Source: an uncultured Prevotella sp. (GTDB lineage: Bacteria; Bacteroidota; Bacteroidia; Bacteroidales; Bacteroidaceae). Taken from it: a stretch of 38,482 nt of DNA. The DNA is taken from the NCBI GenBank assembly GCA_945873145.1, contig CAMCBZ010000026.1, positions 1 through 38,482 on the forward strand, read 5' to 3'. Under the pieces are notes generated by a model. That model searched no databases, was not told where the DNA came from, and was given only the letters and a program-made list of their open reading frames with translations. Below are positions 26,688 to 34,847 of this stretch, one piece after another (within the stretch, counting starts at the first letter, position 1; each line of letters begins with the position of its first letter). The position numbers and the translations under genes were made by a program.

Positions 26688-26725
26688 TCTTTGTTGGTCG
26701 TTAGGGAAGCTGCCCCACTACGGGA

Positions 26726-28429
26726 CTATTTCACGACATATTTCTTACCACCCCGGATGACTACACCCTTGTAGTCCTTGCCGACACGTTGTCCTGCGAG
26801 GTTGTAAGCGACACCATCGTGAGCCTGAGCACGGTTCACGCTGACAGCGGAGATGGCCGTTGGGGCGTCGTTCTTGGTGATGGCAGCGAGCTTGCGGCTG
26901 CGTCCGTCATAAACTCCGTTGAAGTTGTCCATCAGGAAATAGGCCGGCGTAGTCATACCCCAAGAGTTGGTGCGGCTACTGCTCAGACGGAAGGTGATAC
27001 CCGTCACGTCGCCCAGTGCCGAGAGGTCGAGCCATGTCCAGTCCTTGACATAGTAGTGGTCAGCCTCGTTGTCGGAGCGATAGTCAGCGAGATAGTACGA
27101 CACCGTGTCTTTCTTTGTCTCGCCATCCATGCCGATGACATCCACACGATACCAGTCACCCTTCGTGAAGGCACCCGGTGTCATGCCGTCGCCGGTGAGG
27201 ATGGCATTTTGCAGATAGGAATTTGCGGCTACATAGAATCCGCTGATCGTCTTCTTACCGTCAGCGACGCTGATCTCCTCGCCCTGCGGATAAACGACAG
27301 CATAGTTCTGCGACTGTGCATAGCCGTGACCCACACAGCTGTTGTACTGATCGTGGTAGTCCTTGAACGATGTGTCATGCTTGCCCGTCACGCAGTAGCC
27401 CGACCAATAGTTATAACTGGGGAAATAGTTATAGTGGAACACGAAACCCTTGGAGCTGAACTCCGGATCGTCCTCGCTCAGCTGCATGATAGAGTCTGTA
27501 CCGAGCTTGATGTCCTCGAAGTCGACCACAGCGTCGATATGATGCTGAACGGTGCTGACCGAAGCGTCCAGGTGAAGGTCCTCAGCACCGCAGACCTCGG
27601 TGGACGTTTCACCGAGCCAGCCCGCAGCTTGGTTCAAGCCTGTGTAGACTCGTACAAAGTCGACATAGTCGAGCAGCACGCTGTCACGGCTGACGGGATC
27701 GACAGCCCAGTCGATGTCGTAGCTACAGGCTGTGGTGTCAGCATTCGACTGATTGTCGGCATAGCCGTAGTTGTAGCTCTTGAGTTTCCAAATGCCATCC
27801 ACTTTTGCGGCATTGTTGGGCAACAGCGTACCTTGGAAGGTCAGCGGACTTTGCAGCCAAAGCGGGAAATATTCCTGACGGTGGAAAGTGTTTCGGGCAA
27901 CAACACCGTTTTTACCCTGATTGTCGGTCCACGGCGTATCCTTGAGCGAGTCAATGGTGTAGGTGATCTGATAGCCAAAGACCGGCCTCTTCTGACTGTC
28001 GAGGTCGGCACTACCAGCGATCTCGTACCAGGGATCATCGGCGATGCCATTGTGGTTGACGTCCTTGCTCACCATCACGATGCCCGGCTCAGCACTGCCC
28101 TCGAAGCCATTACCGGCAATATAGAAGTCGCGCTGTCCATGGACGTTAGCGATGCTATGGTCGAAATGGAACGTCACATAGCCACCGTAGGCACCTAACG
28201 TAATCATTCCATTTTTGCCGTTGGCGATGGCATCGGTGCATTTCTGTGCCATCGTGGTGGCGTTGTCACCGGCTTCGTATTTCGGCAGCGTATTGACAAA
28301 CTGCCCGGGAGCCGGACGATATTCGTCAACAGCCTGCAGATACTTGCTGGGTGCTGACGTACTGATTTTCTGGGCTGAAGCCGAGAGTGCCGCCAGACCA
28401 AGGACGACTAAGAGTAGAACTTTTCTCAT
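26726..28429 (-). CDS. DUF4465 secreted protein of the B12 operon, possibly BtuH-like
   Basis: This is a 567-residue protein with a Sec signal (MRKVLLLVVLGLAALSASAQ). The N-terminal half (about 25-270) has YVTFHFDHSI and FYIAGNGFEGSAEPGIVMVS, then WYEIAGSA and VDFVRVYTGLNQ, a pattern common in Bacteroidetes surface proteins. Residues about 290-510 look like DUF4465: GYAQSQNYAVVYP, then FYVAANSYLQNAI and LSSSRTNSWGMTTPAYFLMD. The C-terminus is a tail (YNLAGQRVGKDYKGVVI, then RGGKKYVVK) shared with the BtuG-like neighbour. It is the third gene after the B12 riboswitch, 30 bases from the BtuG-like gene. Its operon place suggests surface corrinoid capture. Similarity to B12-binding BtuH is my inference. 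A lipobox is not evident, unlike in BtuH lipoproteins. Confidence 0.65.
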   Translation of the reverse strand: MRKVLLLVVLGLAALSASAQKISTSAPSKYLQAVDEYRPAPGQFVNTLPKYEAGDNATTMAQKCTDAIANGKNGMITLGAYGGYVTFHFDHSIANVHGQRDFYIAGNGFEGSAEPGIVMVSKDVNHNGIADDPWYEIAGSADLDSQKRPVFGYQITYTIDSLKDTPWTDNQGKNGVVARNTFHRQEYFPLWLQSPLTFQGTLLPNNAAKVDGIWKLKSYNYGYADNQSNADTTACSYDIDWAVDPVSRDSVLLDYVDFVRVYTGLNQAAGWLGETSTEVCGAEDLHLDASVSTVQHHIDAVVDFEDIKLGTDSIMQLSEDDPEFSSKGFVFHYNYFPSYNYWSGYCVTGKHDTSFKDYHDQYNSCVGHGYAQSQNYAVVYPQGEEISVADGKKTISGFYVAANSYLQNAILTGDGMTPGAFTKGDWYRVDVIGMDGETKKDTVSYYLADYRSDNEADHYYVKDWTWLDLSALGDVTGITFRLSSSRTNSWGMTTPAYFLMDNFNGVYDGRSRKLAAITKNDAPTAISAVSVNRAQAHDGVAYNLAGQRVGKDYKGVVIRGGKKYVVK

Positions 28430-28459
28430 AATCTATATATAATATAATGTGTATGATTG

Positions 28460-29713
28460 TTATCTCTGAATATATTTCTTTCCGTTTCTCACCACCACAC
28501 CTTTGTATTGCCCGTTGACACGTTGTCCGGCAAGGTTGTAGGATGGCGCAGCCTCATGGTTCTTTGCCGCTATAGAGTTGATGGCCGTTGCAGTCTGAGG
28601 CTTGAGTGCCAATATGTGTGCGGGATTGATATATGCCTCCAGCGGTCCGAAGAGAGCCTTGCCGTCGGCGGTGTAGCCATAGAGATCACCGGCGGAAGCA
28701 TAGGTCTGTGCATCGGTGAAATAGACATTGCCCGTATAGGGCGATACATAGAGCTCATAGGGTGCTGTGAGCGACTTAATCTTTTGGGTGATGGCATCGT
28801 TGAAGATGCCCTCGGTGACCGTCATCGTCTGCGGATCGATGGTGTTGATAAACCAGGTATAGGCTCCCGTGTCGTAGGAGAATTGCGAGCCGATGGTGTA
28901 GAACTTCTTGCCGTCGGTGGTGTTATAGGTGCAGGGGAAATCAAAAGTGGTGACTTTGTCGGTCTCACAGTCCAGCACGACCGTCTTGGGAGGATTGTCG
29001 TAATAGTCACCGGCTGAGTTGACACAGAGATATTGTCCGGCTTGCGACATCTCGCTATAGAGATTGATGCAGCCTGTGTCTATGTTTCTGACGAGCGTCA
29101 TCGTCGTAGGATCAACCACAGAGATCGTTTTCTCGTAGTCGTGACCCTCCTGGAAGGAATAGCCGCCAGTGTTGGCCACATAAAGCATACCCTTATAGAG
29201 CCGCACGCCTTCCGGCTCCCAGCCCACCTCGCAGGTGCCGACAACGGCTTTCGTCTTCACGTCGATCTTAGCCACATAACCTTTGGTGAACGTGGTGGTG
29301 CCGCATTTGTGGGCATACGAGGTGACGTAAAGATACTGTCCGTCGGAGCAGAGACGGCGGTTGTTGGGCACGTCCTCGGTGGCCCCGCATGCCGTGCCGT
29401 CGGGATGGATAAACTGGATAATGTTGCTCCAGTTGACGGCAATAGCGATCAGCGTGTCGTTGACCTGGATGATGTCGTTGGGCGTGTCGCCGAGTTTCGT
29501 TTTGTTGACCTGACGGAACCACTGATTGGTCAGCGTGCCCGTCTTGCCGTCGTAGTACGACAGCTGTCCGTTGTCGCTTTGATAAATGCCCTCGTCACAG
29601 ATGATCAGGTTATCAGAGCCTCCCAGCCCACCTGAGAGGGGGGAGCAAGCACCCCCGAGACTGAAGAGGGGGGAAATAAACAGCGTTAACGCGAATAACA
29701 ATTTCTTTACCAT
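28460..29713 (-). CDS. btuG: BtuG-like surface beta-propeller, B12 capture
   Basis: This is a 417-residue protein from ATG 29713. The start gives MVKKLLFALTLFISPLFSLG followed by a Cys at residue 23 that may be the lipid anchor (GGAC, an imperfect lipobox); upstream in-frame ATGs would put a charged stretch before the hydrophobic core. Residues about 33-360 are beta-propeller repeats of the DUF5074/YncE type, for example LYVANTGGYSFQEGHDYEKT then ISVVDPTTM, and QYLYVTSYAHK. The end carries the YNLAGQRVNGQYKGVVV tail with GKKY. In Bacteroides, BtuG binds B12 very tightly and sits on BtuB. Here it directly follows btuB under a B12 riboswitch. Residues 14-33 are encoded by a dispersed CT-rich repeat, which is unusual. 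Confidence 0.8.
   Translation of the reverse strand: MVKKLLFALTLFISPLFSLGGACSPLSGGLGGSDNLIICDEGIYQSDNGQLSYYDGKTGTLTNQWFRQVNKTKLGDTPNDIIQVNDTLIAIAVNWSNIIQFIHPDGTACGATEDVPNNRRLCSDGQYLYVTSYAHKCGTTTFTKGYVAKIDVKTKAVVGTCEVGWEPEGVRLYKGMLYVANTGGYSFQEGHDYEKTISVVDPTTMTLVRNIDTGCINLYSEMSQAGQYLCVNSAGDYYDNPPKTVVLDCETDKVTTFDFPCTYNTTDGKKFYTIGSQFSYDTGAYTWFINTIDPQTMTVTEGIFNDAITQKIKSLTAPYELYVSPYTGNVYFTDAQTYASAGDLYGYTADGKALFGPLEAYINPAHILALKPQTATAINSIAAKNHEAAPSYNLAGQRVNGQYKGVVVRNGKKYIQR
29616..29674. repeat. CT-rich dispersed repeat inside the btuG-like signal region
   Basis: The minus strand reads like the CCCCCCTCT...CTCCCCCCTCTCAGGTGGGC-type sequence found between genes in Prevotella. Here it lies in frame within the BtuG-like gene and encodes residues about 14-33 (SPLFSLGGACSPLSGGLGG). 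Related CT-rich pieces occur at 32585-32620 and 38438-38482. Confidence 0.5.
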
Positions 29714-29754
29714 AGTCTTGTGCTTTTTACCTATTATCTTGTTGCAATGCATTT

Positions 29755-29796
29755 CATTCAACATTCAACATTCAACATTCATCATTCAACATTCAT
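29755..29796. repeat. Short ATTCAAC/ATTCATC tandem repeat between btuB and btuG
   Basis: ATTCAAC-type units (ATTCAACATTCAACATTCA and so on) recur about six times, with ATTCATC variants, in the 79-base gap and over the btuB stop codon. It is a simple-sequence repeat and may vary in copy number. Confidence 0.6.
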
Positions 29797-31736
29797 AAGT
29801 TTGCCTTGATTGTCACGGCATATCGCCGTCCCGGCATAGGCCACCGCTGGATCATCTCGTAGGGCTTGTCGAAGAGATTCTGGCACTCAGCCTCTATCGT
29901 GAACCAACGCAGACGGTAGCCAGCCTTCACATCCATGCAGTTGTAGCGGTCGAGGGGGTCGTCAATGCTGTTTTGAGCCGTCCAATAGCGCTTGTCGACG
30001 AACATATCCGAGACCGAAAGGGAGAGCCCGCGCCAGAGAAACGTGTAGATGGCCGAGAACGACCAGCGCGGCGCATAGGCCACAAAGTCGTTGTAGTCCT
30101 TGCCTCCGGGATTGGTGCGGTTGCGGTCGTCCTGATAGGTAGCGGAGAACATGACGATATGATGCTTGAAGGTGGCGTTGACCGAGACGTCCGTACCGAT
30201 GCAGCGTGTATAGCCGTAGTTGAGCATGGACCACTGAAACGACCCTTTCAGCGGCAGGCAGACGATGCGGTCTTTGACATGGTTGAAATATCCGTCGACT
30301 TGTAGACGCAGCCACCGATGCTCATAGGTGAAGCCCGCGTCCCACTGCCTGGTGTATTCGGGTTTGAGGAATCGGTTGCCCGTGAGCGTGTAGTAGAGGT
30401 CGTTGAGCGTGGGAATGCGGAACACACTTTTGTAGAAGGCGCGCAGCGTCCAGTCGCCGAGACGGTAGGAGGCCAGGGCATCCCACGTCCAGCGGTGCAG
30501 GGGTTCGGCTTTGCGCCGGGTGTGGTCACGGCAGTAGGTGTAGAGTGCCGTGGCGTTGAGCGACAGCCTACCGTGTCGGTAGAAGGCGGTCAGCGCGTTC
30601 TTGCTGTCTAAGCGATAGACATAGCTGAAATGCTTCATGTCGGCGGTGAGGTCGCTCCACCGCAGGTCGGGCGACAGTGAGATGCCGAAGTCCTTATAAG
30701 TATAGGAGGCTGCCAGTGCCGCGTAGGCGTCCTGCTGGTGATAGGTGACATTGCTGTGCACGCTGATGTTGTTGTCGTAGTCCGACCGATAGTGCAGCCG
30801 GTCGTTGGCATACTTGGCGATGGCACGCAGTCCCATCGCTCCGAAATGATCCTGCCAGGAGAGCTGCGTGAAGAAGTTCTGGTCCCACTCGCGGCCTACG
30901 TCGGTGTACTGGTCAGAGAGCCGCCGCACGATGCCGCCCGGCAGACCACGGTAGGAGAGATAATAATAGGTGTGCCACTGTAGCGGTCCGTGGAAGAGCA
31001 CGCCCTCGATGCGCATCTGGTCGAGGTCGGAGTTGCGGCGGCGGCCTCTCGTGTCCTCATATTCGGTATGATAGCGGAAGGGATAGTTGCCGTCGGTGTG
31101 GGTGTACTGCGCGTCGATCAGGGCCAGCCGCTTATAAGAATAGGTAATGTTGGCCTTATGCGTGTTGAAAGAGCCATAGCCGTAGCTGGCGGTGAGCGAG
31201 GTGCTGTCGGGGCGCCGCGTGCGAAGATAGATCGTCGATGCCGAGGCATATTCACTGGCGGTCATCAGCGGTTCGGTCTTGTTGGCATTGAAGAGCGACA
31301 CCGACTCCAGTGTGGTCAGCGAGTATTTGCCGAGGTCCACGGTACCGTTCTGCGCATTGGTGATGCGTACGCCGTCGAGGTAAACGCCCACGTGCTGCGA
31401 GCCGAGCGACCTGACGTTGACCGTCTTCTGCCCGCCGAGGCCACCATAGTCCTTGATCTGCACGCCGGCGAGATACTTCAGTGCGTCGGCGACATTGTTC
31501 GAGGCCAGGGCAGAGAGTTGCTCTTGGGAAATCGTCTGATGGGGCGATACGGCTTGTGTGCCTCTGGCCACGACTTCCTTCAACTGGAAGACGCTGTCGG
31601 TCATCGAGGATCGTGAAGCTCGCTTCTGAGCCTGTGTAGTCACCGCGCAGGCACATAAGCCAGTGAGCAACAGCCACTGCCTCAACTGCCGCCCTATCGC
31701 ACGGATGGTGAAATGACGTTTCTTTCGCATCTGCAT
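29793..31736 (-). CDS. btuB: BtuB-like TonB-dependent vitamin B12 receptor
   Basis: This is a 647-residue outer-membrane receptor, close to the 614 of E. coli BtuB. Starts at M1 or M3 (MRKKRHF) both lead to a signal peptide ending CAVTTQAQ. The plug contains LKEVVARGTQAVSPHQTISQ, DALKYLAGVQIKDYGGLGGQ, TVNVRSLGSQHVGVYLDGVR and DLGKYSLTTLESVSLFNAN; about 22 barrel strands follow, ending VTIKANL. It lacks the SusC N-terminal extension. An adenosylcobalamin riboswitch precedes it and a BtuG-like propeller follows, so B12 or another corrinoid is the expected ligand. It is first in a three-gene operon that should be shut off when B12 is plentiful. Confidence 0.88.
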   Translation of the reverse strand: MQMRKKRHFTIRAIGRQLRQWLLLTGLCACAVTTQAQKRASRSSMTDSVFQLKEVVARGTQAVSPHQTISQEQLSALASNNVADALKYLAGVQIKDYGGLGGQKTVNVRSLGSQHVGVYLDGVRITNAQNGTVDLGKYSLTTLESVSLFNANKTEPLMTASEYASASTIYLRTRRPDSTSLTASYGYGSFNTHKANITYSYKRLALIDAQYTHTDGNYPFRYHTEYEDTRGRRRNSDLDQMRIEGVLFHGPLQWHTYYYLSYRGLPGGIVRRLSDQYTDVGREWDQNFFTQLSWQDHFGAMGLRAIAKYANDRLHYRSDYDNNISVHSNVTYHQQDAYAALAASYTYKDFGISLSPDLRWSDLTADMKHFSYVYRLDSKNALTAFYRHGRLSLNATALYTYCRDHTRRKAEPLHRWTWDALASYRLGDWTLRAFYKSVFRIPTLNDLYYTLTGNRFLKPEYTRQWDAGFTYEHRWLRLQVDGYFNHVKDRIVCLPLKGSFQWSMLNYGYTRCIGTDVSVNATFKHHIVMFSATYQDDRNRTNPGGKDYNDFVAYAPRWSFSAIYTFLWRGLSLSVSDMFVDKRYWTAQNSIDDPLDRYNCMDVKAGYRLRWFTIEAECQNLFDKPYEMIQRWPMPGRRYAVTIKANL

Positions 31737-31793
31737 CGCTTTGATTATACCATGTCAGAGAATAGCCGAATCCACGCGGACTATGCTCCTTGG

Positions 31794-31958
31794 GTGCAAT
31801 GGCAGGTCTTCTGGCTCGCAGTCGGATGGCGAACGGTCTTCCCGACAAAGCTGTCAGTGACACGTGTGTTCGCTCCTCAAAGGACTGCACACAGCAGCGG
31901 GACTGTCCGGGATTCTCACCCGGTTCCCTTTTCATCATGCTCAGCGCATGAACCAATT
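31794..31958 (-). promoter_or_regulatory. Adenosylcobalamin (B12) riboswitch
   Basis: On the minus strand the leader has the conserved core AAAAGGGAACCGGGTGAGAA, then TCCCGGACAGTCCCGCTGC, and near the 3' end the B12 box AGCCAGAAGACCTGCC. It lies 57 bases before the btuB start and about 7 bases after a -7 element, so it is in the 5' leader. Binding of the cofactor should lower expression of btuB, btuG and the DUF4465 gene, by hiding the start region or ending transcription. The expression platform (31737-31793) shows no obvious terminator, so translational control is more likely. Confidence 0.93.
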
Positions 31959-31964
31959 GCGGTG

Positions 31965-31972
31965 CAAAGTTA
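31965..31972 (-). promoter_or_regulatory. Bacteroidetes-type -7 element of the B12 uptake operon
   Basis: Minus-strand TAACTTTG matches TAnnTTTG, directly upstream of the riboswitch. An 8-T run precedes it. The transcript would begin near 31958. Confidence 0.7.
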
Positions 31973-32240
31973 CAAAAAAAATGGTATTCTCCGATTGCCC
32001 GCTGATATTATTTCCAAAAAATGGTTGCAATCTACTTAAATATTGACAAGGTTCTGTCGTCCTGCGCTTCCAATCAAGAAAGCGAAAATGAAATGAAAAC
32101 CACAAAAGAGAAGAGCACAATTATATGCAACAGCAATATTCGTCTCCTCTTGGAAGTTAGGACTCCCCATTGAAGTACACTAAGGTTGATGATTAGGGAG
32201 CGATAGGACATTCTCAAAAAAGTAGCGAAAACAGGAAAAA

Positions 32241-32292
32241 CAAAAAAAAACCTTCCCTGGTCTCTCCCAATGAAGGGGGAAGCCGGGGAAGG
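32241..32292 (-). terminator. Intrinsic terminator of the FMN-binding gene remnant
   Basis: CCTTCCC (32251-32257) and GGGAAGG (32286-32292) close a stem with internal CT-rich bulges; on the minus strand a run of nine T (32242-32250) follows directly. It lies about 50 bases after the stop of the FMN-binding remnant. The interval 31973-32240 shows no gene or clear element. Confidence 0.6.
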
Positions 32293-32344
32293 GCTTGAAA
32301 GTATAATTGGATTGAGGCTCCTTTATTGATGAGCCTTATAGTTT

Positions 32345-32509
32345 TTATTTATGTGCCTTATAGTATTTCACGGCAGCCTCGACATTGGCCTTCACAGCCT
32401 TGGAGGAGTAGGTGGCTCCCGTCACGCCGTCAACGCCACTGACAGCAGAGGTCTTCTTGCCTGCATACTTGGGCAGCATGGCAGACTTCACCAAAGTTTT
32501 GCGAGGATT
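32345..32509 (-). pseudogene. 3' remnant of an FMN-binding-domain protein
   Basis: The minus-strand frame 32509-32345 translates to about 54 residues ending in KTSAVSGVDGVTGATYSSKA, then VKANVEAAVKYYKAHK and a stop. The V-D-G-V-T-G-A-T-Y-S-S core is the FMN attachment/binding motif of the FMN_bind domain, as in NqrC/RnfG-related and small secreted flavoproteins. A stop codon (32510-32512) closes the frame upstream and the expected signal peptide and N-terminal half are missing; repeat-like DNA lies there instead. The last ATG (32477) could give only a 44-residue peptide. A terminator still follows it, so the 3' end of a once complete gene appears preserved. Confidence 0.7.
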
Positions 32510-32584
32510 TTATCACCACCGCCTTTCGTTCTCTAACGGCTTTGCGGCTTTGCTTGAGCTTCTCGTCCCTTGCAGCATATCACT

Positions 32585-32620
32585 CCCCTCTCCCCTTGGA
32601 GAGGGGTGAGGGGGTGAGGC
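32585..32620. repeat. CT-rich dispersed repeat with 9-bp hairpin
   Basis: CCCCTCTCC-CCTT-GGAGAGGGG is a perfect hairpin (32585-32606), followed by TGAGGGGGTGAGGC. It belongs to the CT-rich family seen at 29616-29674 and at the right window end. It lies upstream of the COG0523 gene; the gap between the FMN remnant and that gene otherwise holds only the promoter. Confidence 0.6.
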
Positions 32621-32720
32621 CGGAGAGTGTTGAGGGAAGTATGGGTGAGGCTCCAATATCTCATTTTGATGTCAAGACTTAAAAAACGTTGCGCTTCTAC
32701 GATGTTTAAACGCTTTTTTG

Positions 32721-32728
32721 TATCTTTG
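32721..32728 (+). promoter_or_regulatory. Bacteroidetes-type -7 element of the COG0523 gene
   Basis: TATCTTTG is an exact TAnnTTTG match, 44 bases before the ATG at 32773. It probably drives the GTPase gene and the nuclease gene 18 bases behind it. No Zur-like palindrome was recognised. Confidence 0.65.
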
Positions 32729-32772
32729 CCCAACAAAACAAGATTGTAGAATATTCAGTACTATTATAGAAA

Positions 32773-33924
32773 ATGGACAAAGAGATAAAGACAACTCCCG
32801 TTCTGCTGCTTACGGGTTACTTAGGAAGCGGCAAGACCACACTGCTGAACCGCATTCTGAAAAACGAGAAGGGCATACGCTTCGCCGTCATCGTCAACGA
32901 CATCGGTGAGGTGAACATCGACGCAAGCCTCATCCAGCAGGGTGGCGTGGTAGGTCAGGGCGACGACAGCCTCGTGGCACTGCAAAACGGATGCATCTGC
33001 TGCACGCTGAAGATGGACCTCGTCAAACAGCTCAACGACATCATCAACACCAAGCGCTTCGACTATATTGTCATCGAGGCCAGCGGTATCTGTGAGCCTG
33101 CGCCGATCGCCCAGACCATCAGCACCTATCCTCAGCTCGTCGCTCCCGCAGCGATGAAGAATGGTGCCGCGCGTCTCGACGCCATCGTCACCGTCGTCGA
33201 CGCCCTGCGCATGAGAGACGAGTTCGGACTCGGCGACCACCTGCAGCAGGAGCACGGTGAGGAGGATCTCGCCAGCCTCGTGATCCAGCAGATCGAGTTC
33301 TGCAACATCATCCTGCTCAACAAGGCATCGGAGATCTCACCCGACGACCTCGCCCACCTCACGGCGGTCATCAAAGAGATACAGCCTCAGGCACTCATCA
33401 TGCCCTGTGACTACGGCGACATCGACCTCGACAAGATCCTCAACACCCATCTCTTCGACTTCGACAAGGTTGCAACCTCGGCACGATGGATAGAGGCTAT
33501 GGAGGACGACGATGACGAGAGTCTGGAAAACGAGGAGAGCGGTGAGGCACTGGAGTATGGCATCCAGACCTTTGTCTACCGCCGTCGTCTGCCCTTCAAC
33601 CTGGGCAGTTTCGACGAGTTTGTCTCCACGAAGTGGCCCAAGGGCGTGGTCAGAGCCAAAGGCATCTGCTGGTTCCGCGATGAGCCTGAGACCTGCTACC
33701 TCTTTGAGCAAAGCGGCAAGCAGTTCAACATCACCAATGCCGGACAGTGGTACGCCACCATGCCGGAAGACCAGCTGAAGGACTTCATGGAGCAAAACCC
33801 CGGCGTGAAGAAGGACTGGGACGAGAAGTTCGGCGACCGCATGGAGAAGATTGTCTTCATCGGACAGAACCTCGACCGCAAAGCCATTGAGGCTGAGCTC
33901 GACAAATGTCTGGAAGAAGCGTAA
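32773..33924 (+). CDS. COG0523/CobW-family GTPase, probable metal chaperone
   Basis: This is a 383-residue cytoplasmic GTPase. Walker A is GYLGSGKT (residues 15-22), followed by the family metal-binding motif GCICC (Cys 74, 76, 77), EASGICEPAPIAQ and a NKASEI-type guanine-recognition motif (NKxS/D). An acidic segment (DDDDESLENEESGE) separates the GTPase core from the CobW_C domain (QTFVYRRRLPFNL to the end). Members hand metal ions, often zinc, to client enzymes; a few serve cobalt or nickel. Nearness to the B12 uptake operon does not make it a B12 enzyme: it is on the other strand with its own promoter, and no cobalamin synthesis gene is present. The metal cannot be told from sequence. Confidence 0.88.
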   Translation: MDKEIKTTPVLLLTGYLGSGKTTLLNRILKNEKGIRFAVIVNDIGEVNIDASLIQQGGVVGQGDDSLVALQNGCICCTLKMDLVKQLNDIINTKRFDYIVIEASGICEPAPIAQTISTYPQLVAPAAMKNGAARLDAIVTVVDALRMRDEFGLGDHLQQEHGEEDLASLVIQQIEFCNIILLNKASEISPDDLAHLTAVIKEIQPQALIMPCDYGDIDLDKILNTHLFDFDKVATSARWIEAMEDDDDESLENEESGEALEYGIQTFVYRRRLPFNLGSFDEFVSTKWPKGVVRAKGICWFRDEPETCYLFEQSGKQFNITNAGQWYATMPEDQLKDFMEQNPGVKKDWDEKFGDRMEKIVFIGQNLDRKAIEAELDKCLEEA

Positions 33925-33942
33925 GACTTTCCTATCACTATC

Positions 33943-34845
33943 ATGAACAGAAGCAAACAATATATCGCTACCCTCGCCGTGGCGCTGACGCTGCTCTCCT
34001 GCGGTTTCTCACCACGACAGCAGGGTGCTCTGGCCGACAACAACAGTCAGACAGAAACCGCCGGGGACAACAATAGCGAAACAAGCAGAGCTGGCTACAG
34101 CGACGACAGCAACCTCGCCGACGAGAGCTCATCGTCGGACGATGCCTCCTACACCGTACCCGACTCGCTCCTGCCTCTCACCAAGAAAGGCATCCCGGAA
34201 CAGCTGCTCAGACGCAAGGCCTATGTCTGCTCGTTCAACAGCTCGACGCTCATGCCCAACTGGGTGGCGTGGAAGCTCACCGCCGCACATACCGACGGCG
34301 ACGTGCAGCGCAAAGGCGTGAAGTTCCATCCCGACGACGACGTGCCGGAGGCTTACCGCGTGACGACCTACGATTACATCCAGTCAGGCTATGACCGTGG
34401 CCACATGTGCCCCGCTGCCGACAACCGCTGGGACCAGCAGGCCATGGACGAATGTTTCCTGATGACGAATATGTGTCCGCAGGACCACGGCCTCAACGCC
34501 GGAGACTGGAACGAGATGGAGATGCAGTGCCGCCGCTGGGCCAAGGAATACGGCGAGGTGTATATCGTCTCCGGTCCCATCCTCTATCGTGGCAAGCACG
34601 CCACCATCGGCCAGGAACACCGCGTCACCGTGCCGGAAGCGTTCTTCAAGGTGGTGCTCTGCCTGAAAGGTACGCCTAAGGCCATCGGCTTCATCTATCG
34701 CAATACCGACGGCAACCGACCCAAAGGCGACTATGTCAACAGCATCGACGAGGTGGAACGCATCACCGGCTATGACTTCTTCCACGGACTGAACAAGAAG
34801 GTGCAGGACAAAGTGGAGAAGGAAGCCGACCTGAATCTGTGGTAG
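33943..34845 (+). CDS. DNA/RNA non-specific endonuclease, lipoprotein
   Basis: This is a 300-residue secreted nuclease of the NUC1/EndA (beta-beta-alpha metal) family. A lipoprotein signal (MNRSKQYIATLAVALTLLSC) has the lipobox Cys at residue 20, followed by a disordered Ser/Asn/Asp-rich stretch to about residue 70. The catalytic motif YDRGHMCPAADNRW has the general base His at 154. It is followed by FLMTNMCPQ, LNAGDWNEME and YIVSGPILY, all standard for the family, with Asn near 190 as probable Mg ligand. It likely degrades external DNA or RNA at the cell surface for nutrient use. It begins 18 bases after the GTPase gene, so the two may be co-transcribed. Confidence 0.92.
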   Translation: MNRSKQYIATLAVALTLLSCGFSPRQQGALADNNSQTETAGDNNSETSRAGYSDDSNLADESSSSDDASYTVPDSLLPLTKKGIPEQLLRRKAYVCSFNSSTLMPNWVAWKLTAAHTDGDVQRKGVKFHPDDDVPEAYRVTTYDYIQSGYDRGHMCPAADNRWDQQAMDECFLMTNMCPQDHGLNAGDWNEMEMQCRRWAKEYGEVYIVSGPILYRGKHATIGQEHRVTVPEAFFKVVLCLKGTPKAIGFIYRNTDGNRPKGDYVNSIDEVERITGYDFFHGLNKKVQDKVEKEADLNLW

Positions 34846-34847
34846 AC

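Noticed and set aside
31737..31793. Intrinsic terminator as the riboswitch expression platform
   Set aside because: No stable GC stem followed by a T-run was seen between the B12 box and the btuB start.
32773..33924. Cobalamin biosynthesis gene cobW
   Set aside because: CobW family membership alone does not show a role in B12 synthesis, and no cob/cbi genes are in the window; COG0523 metal chaperone is the safer call.
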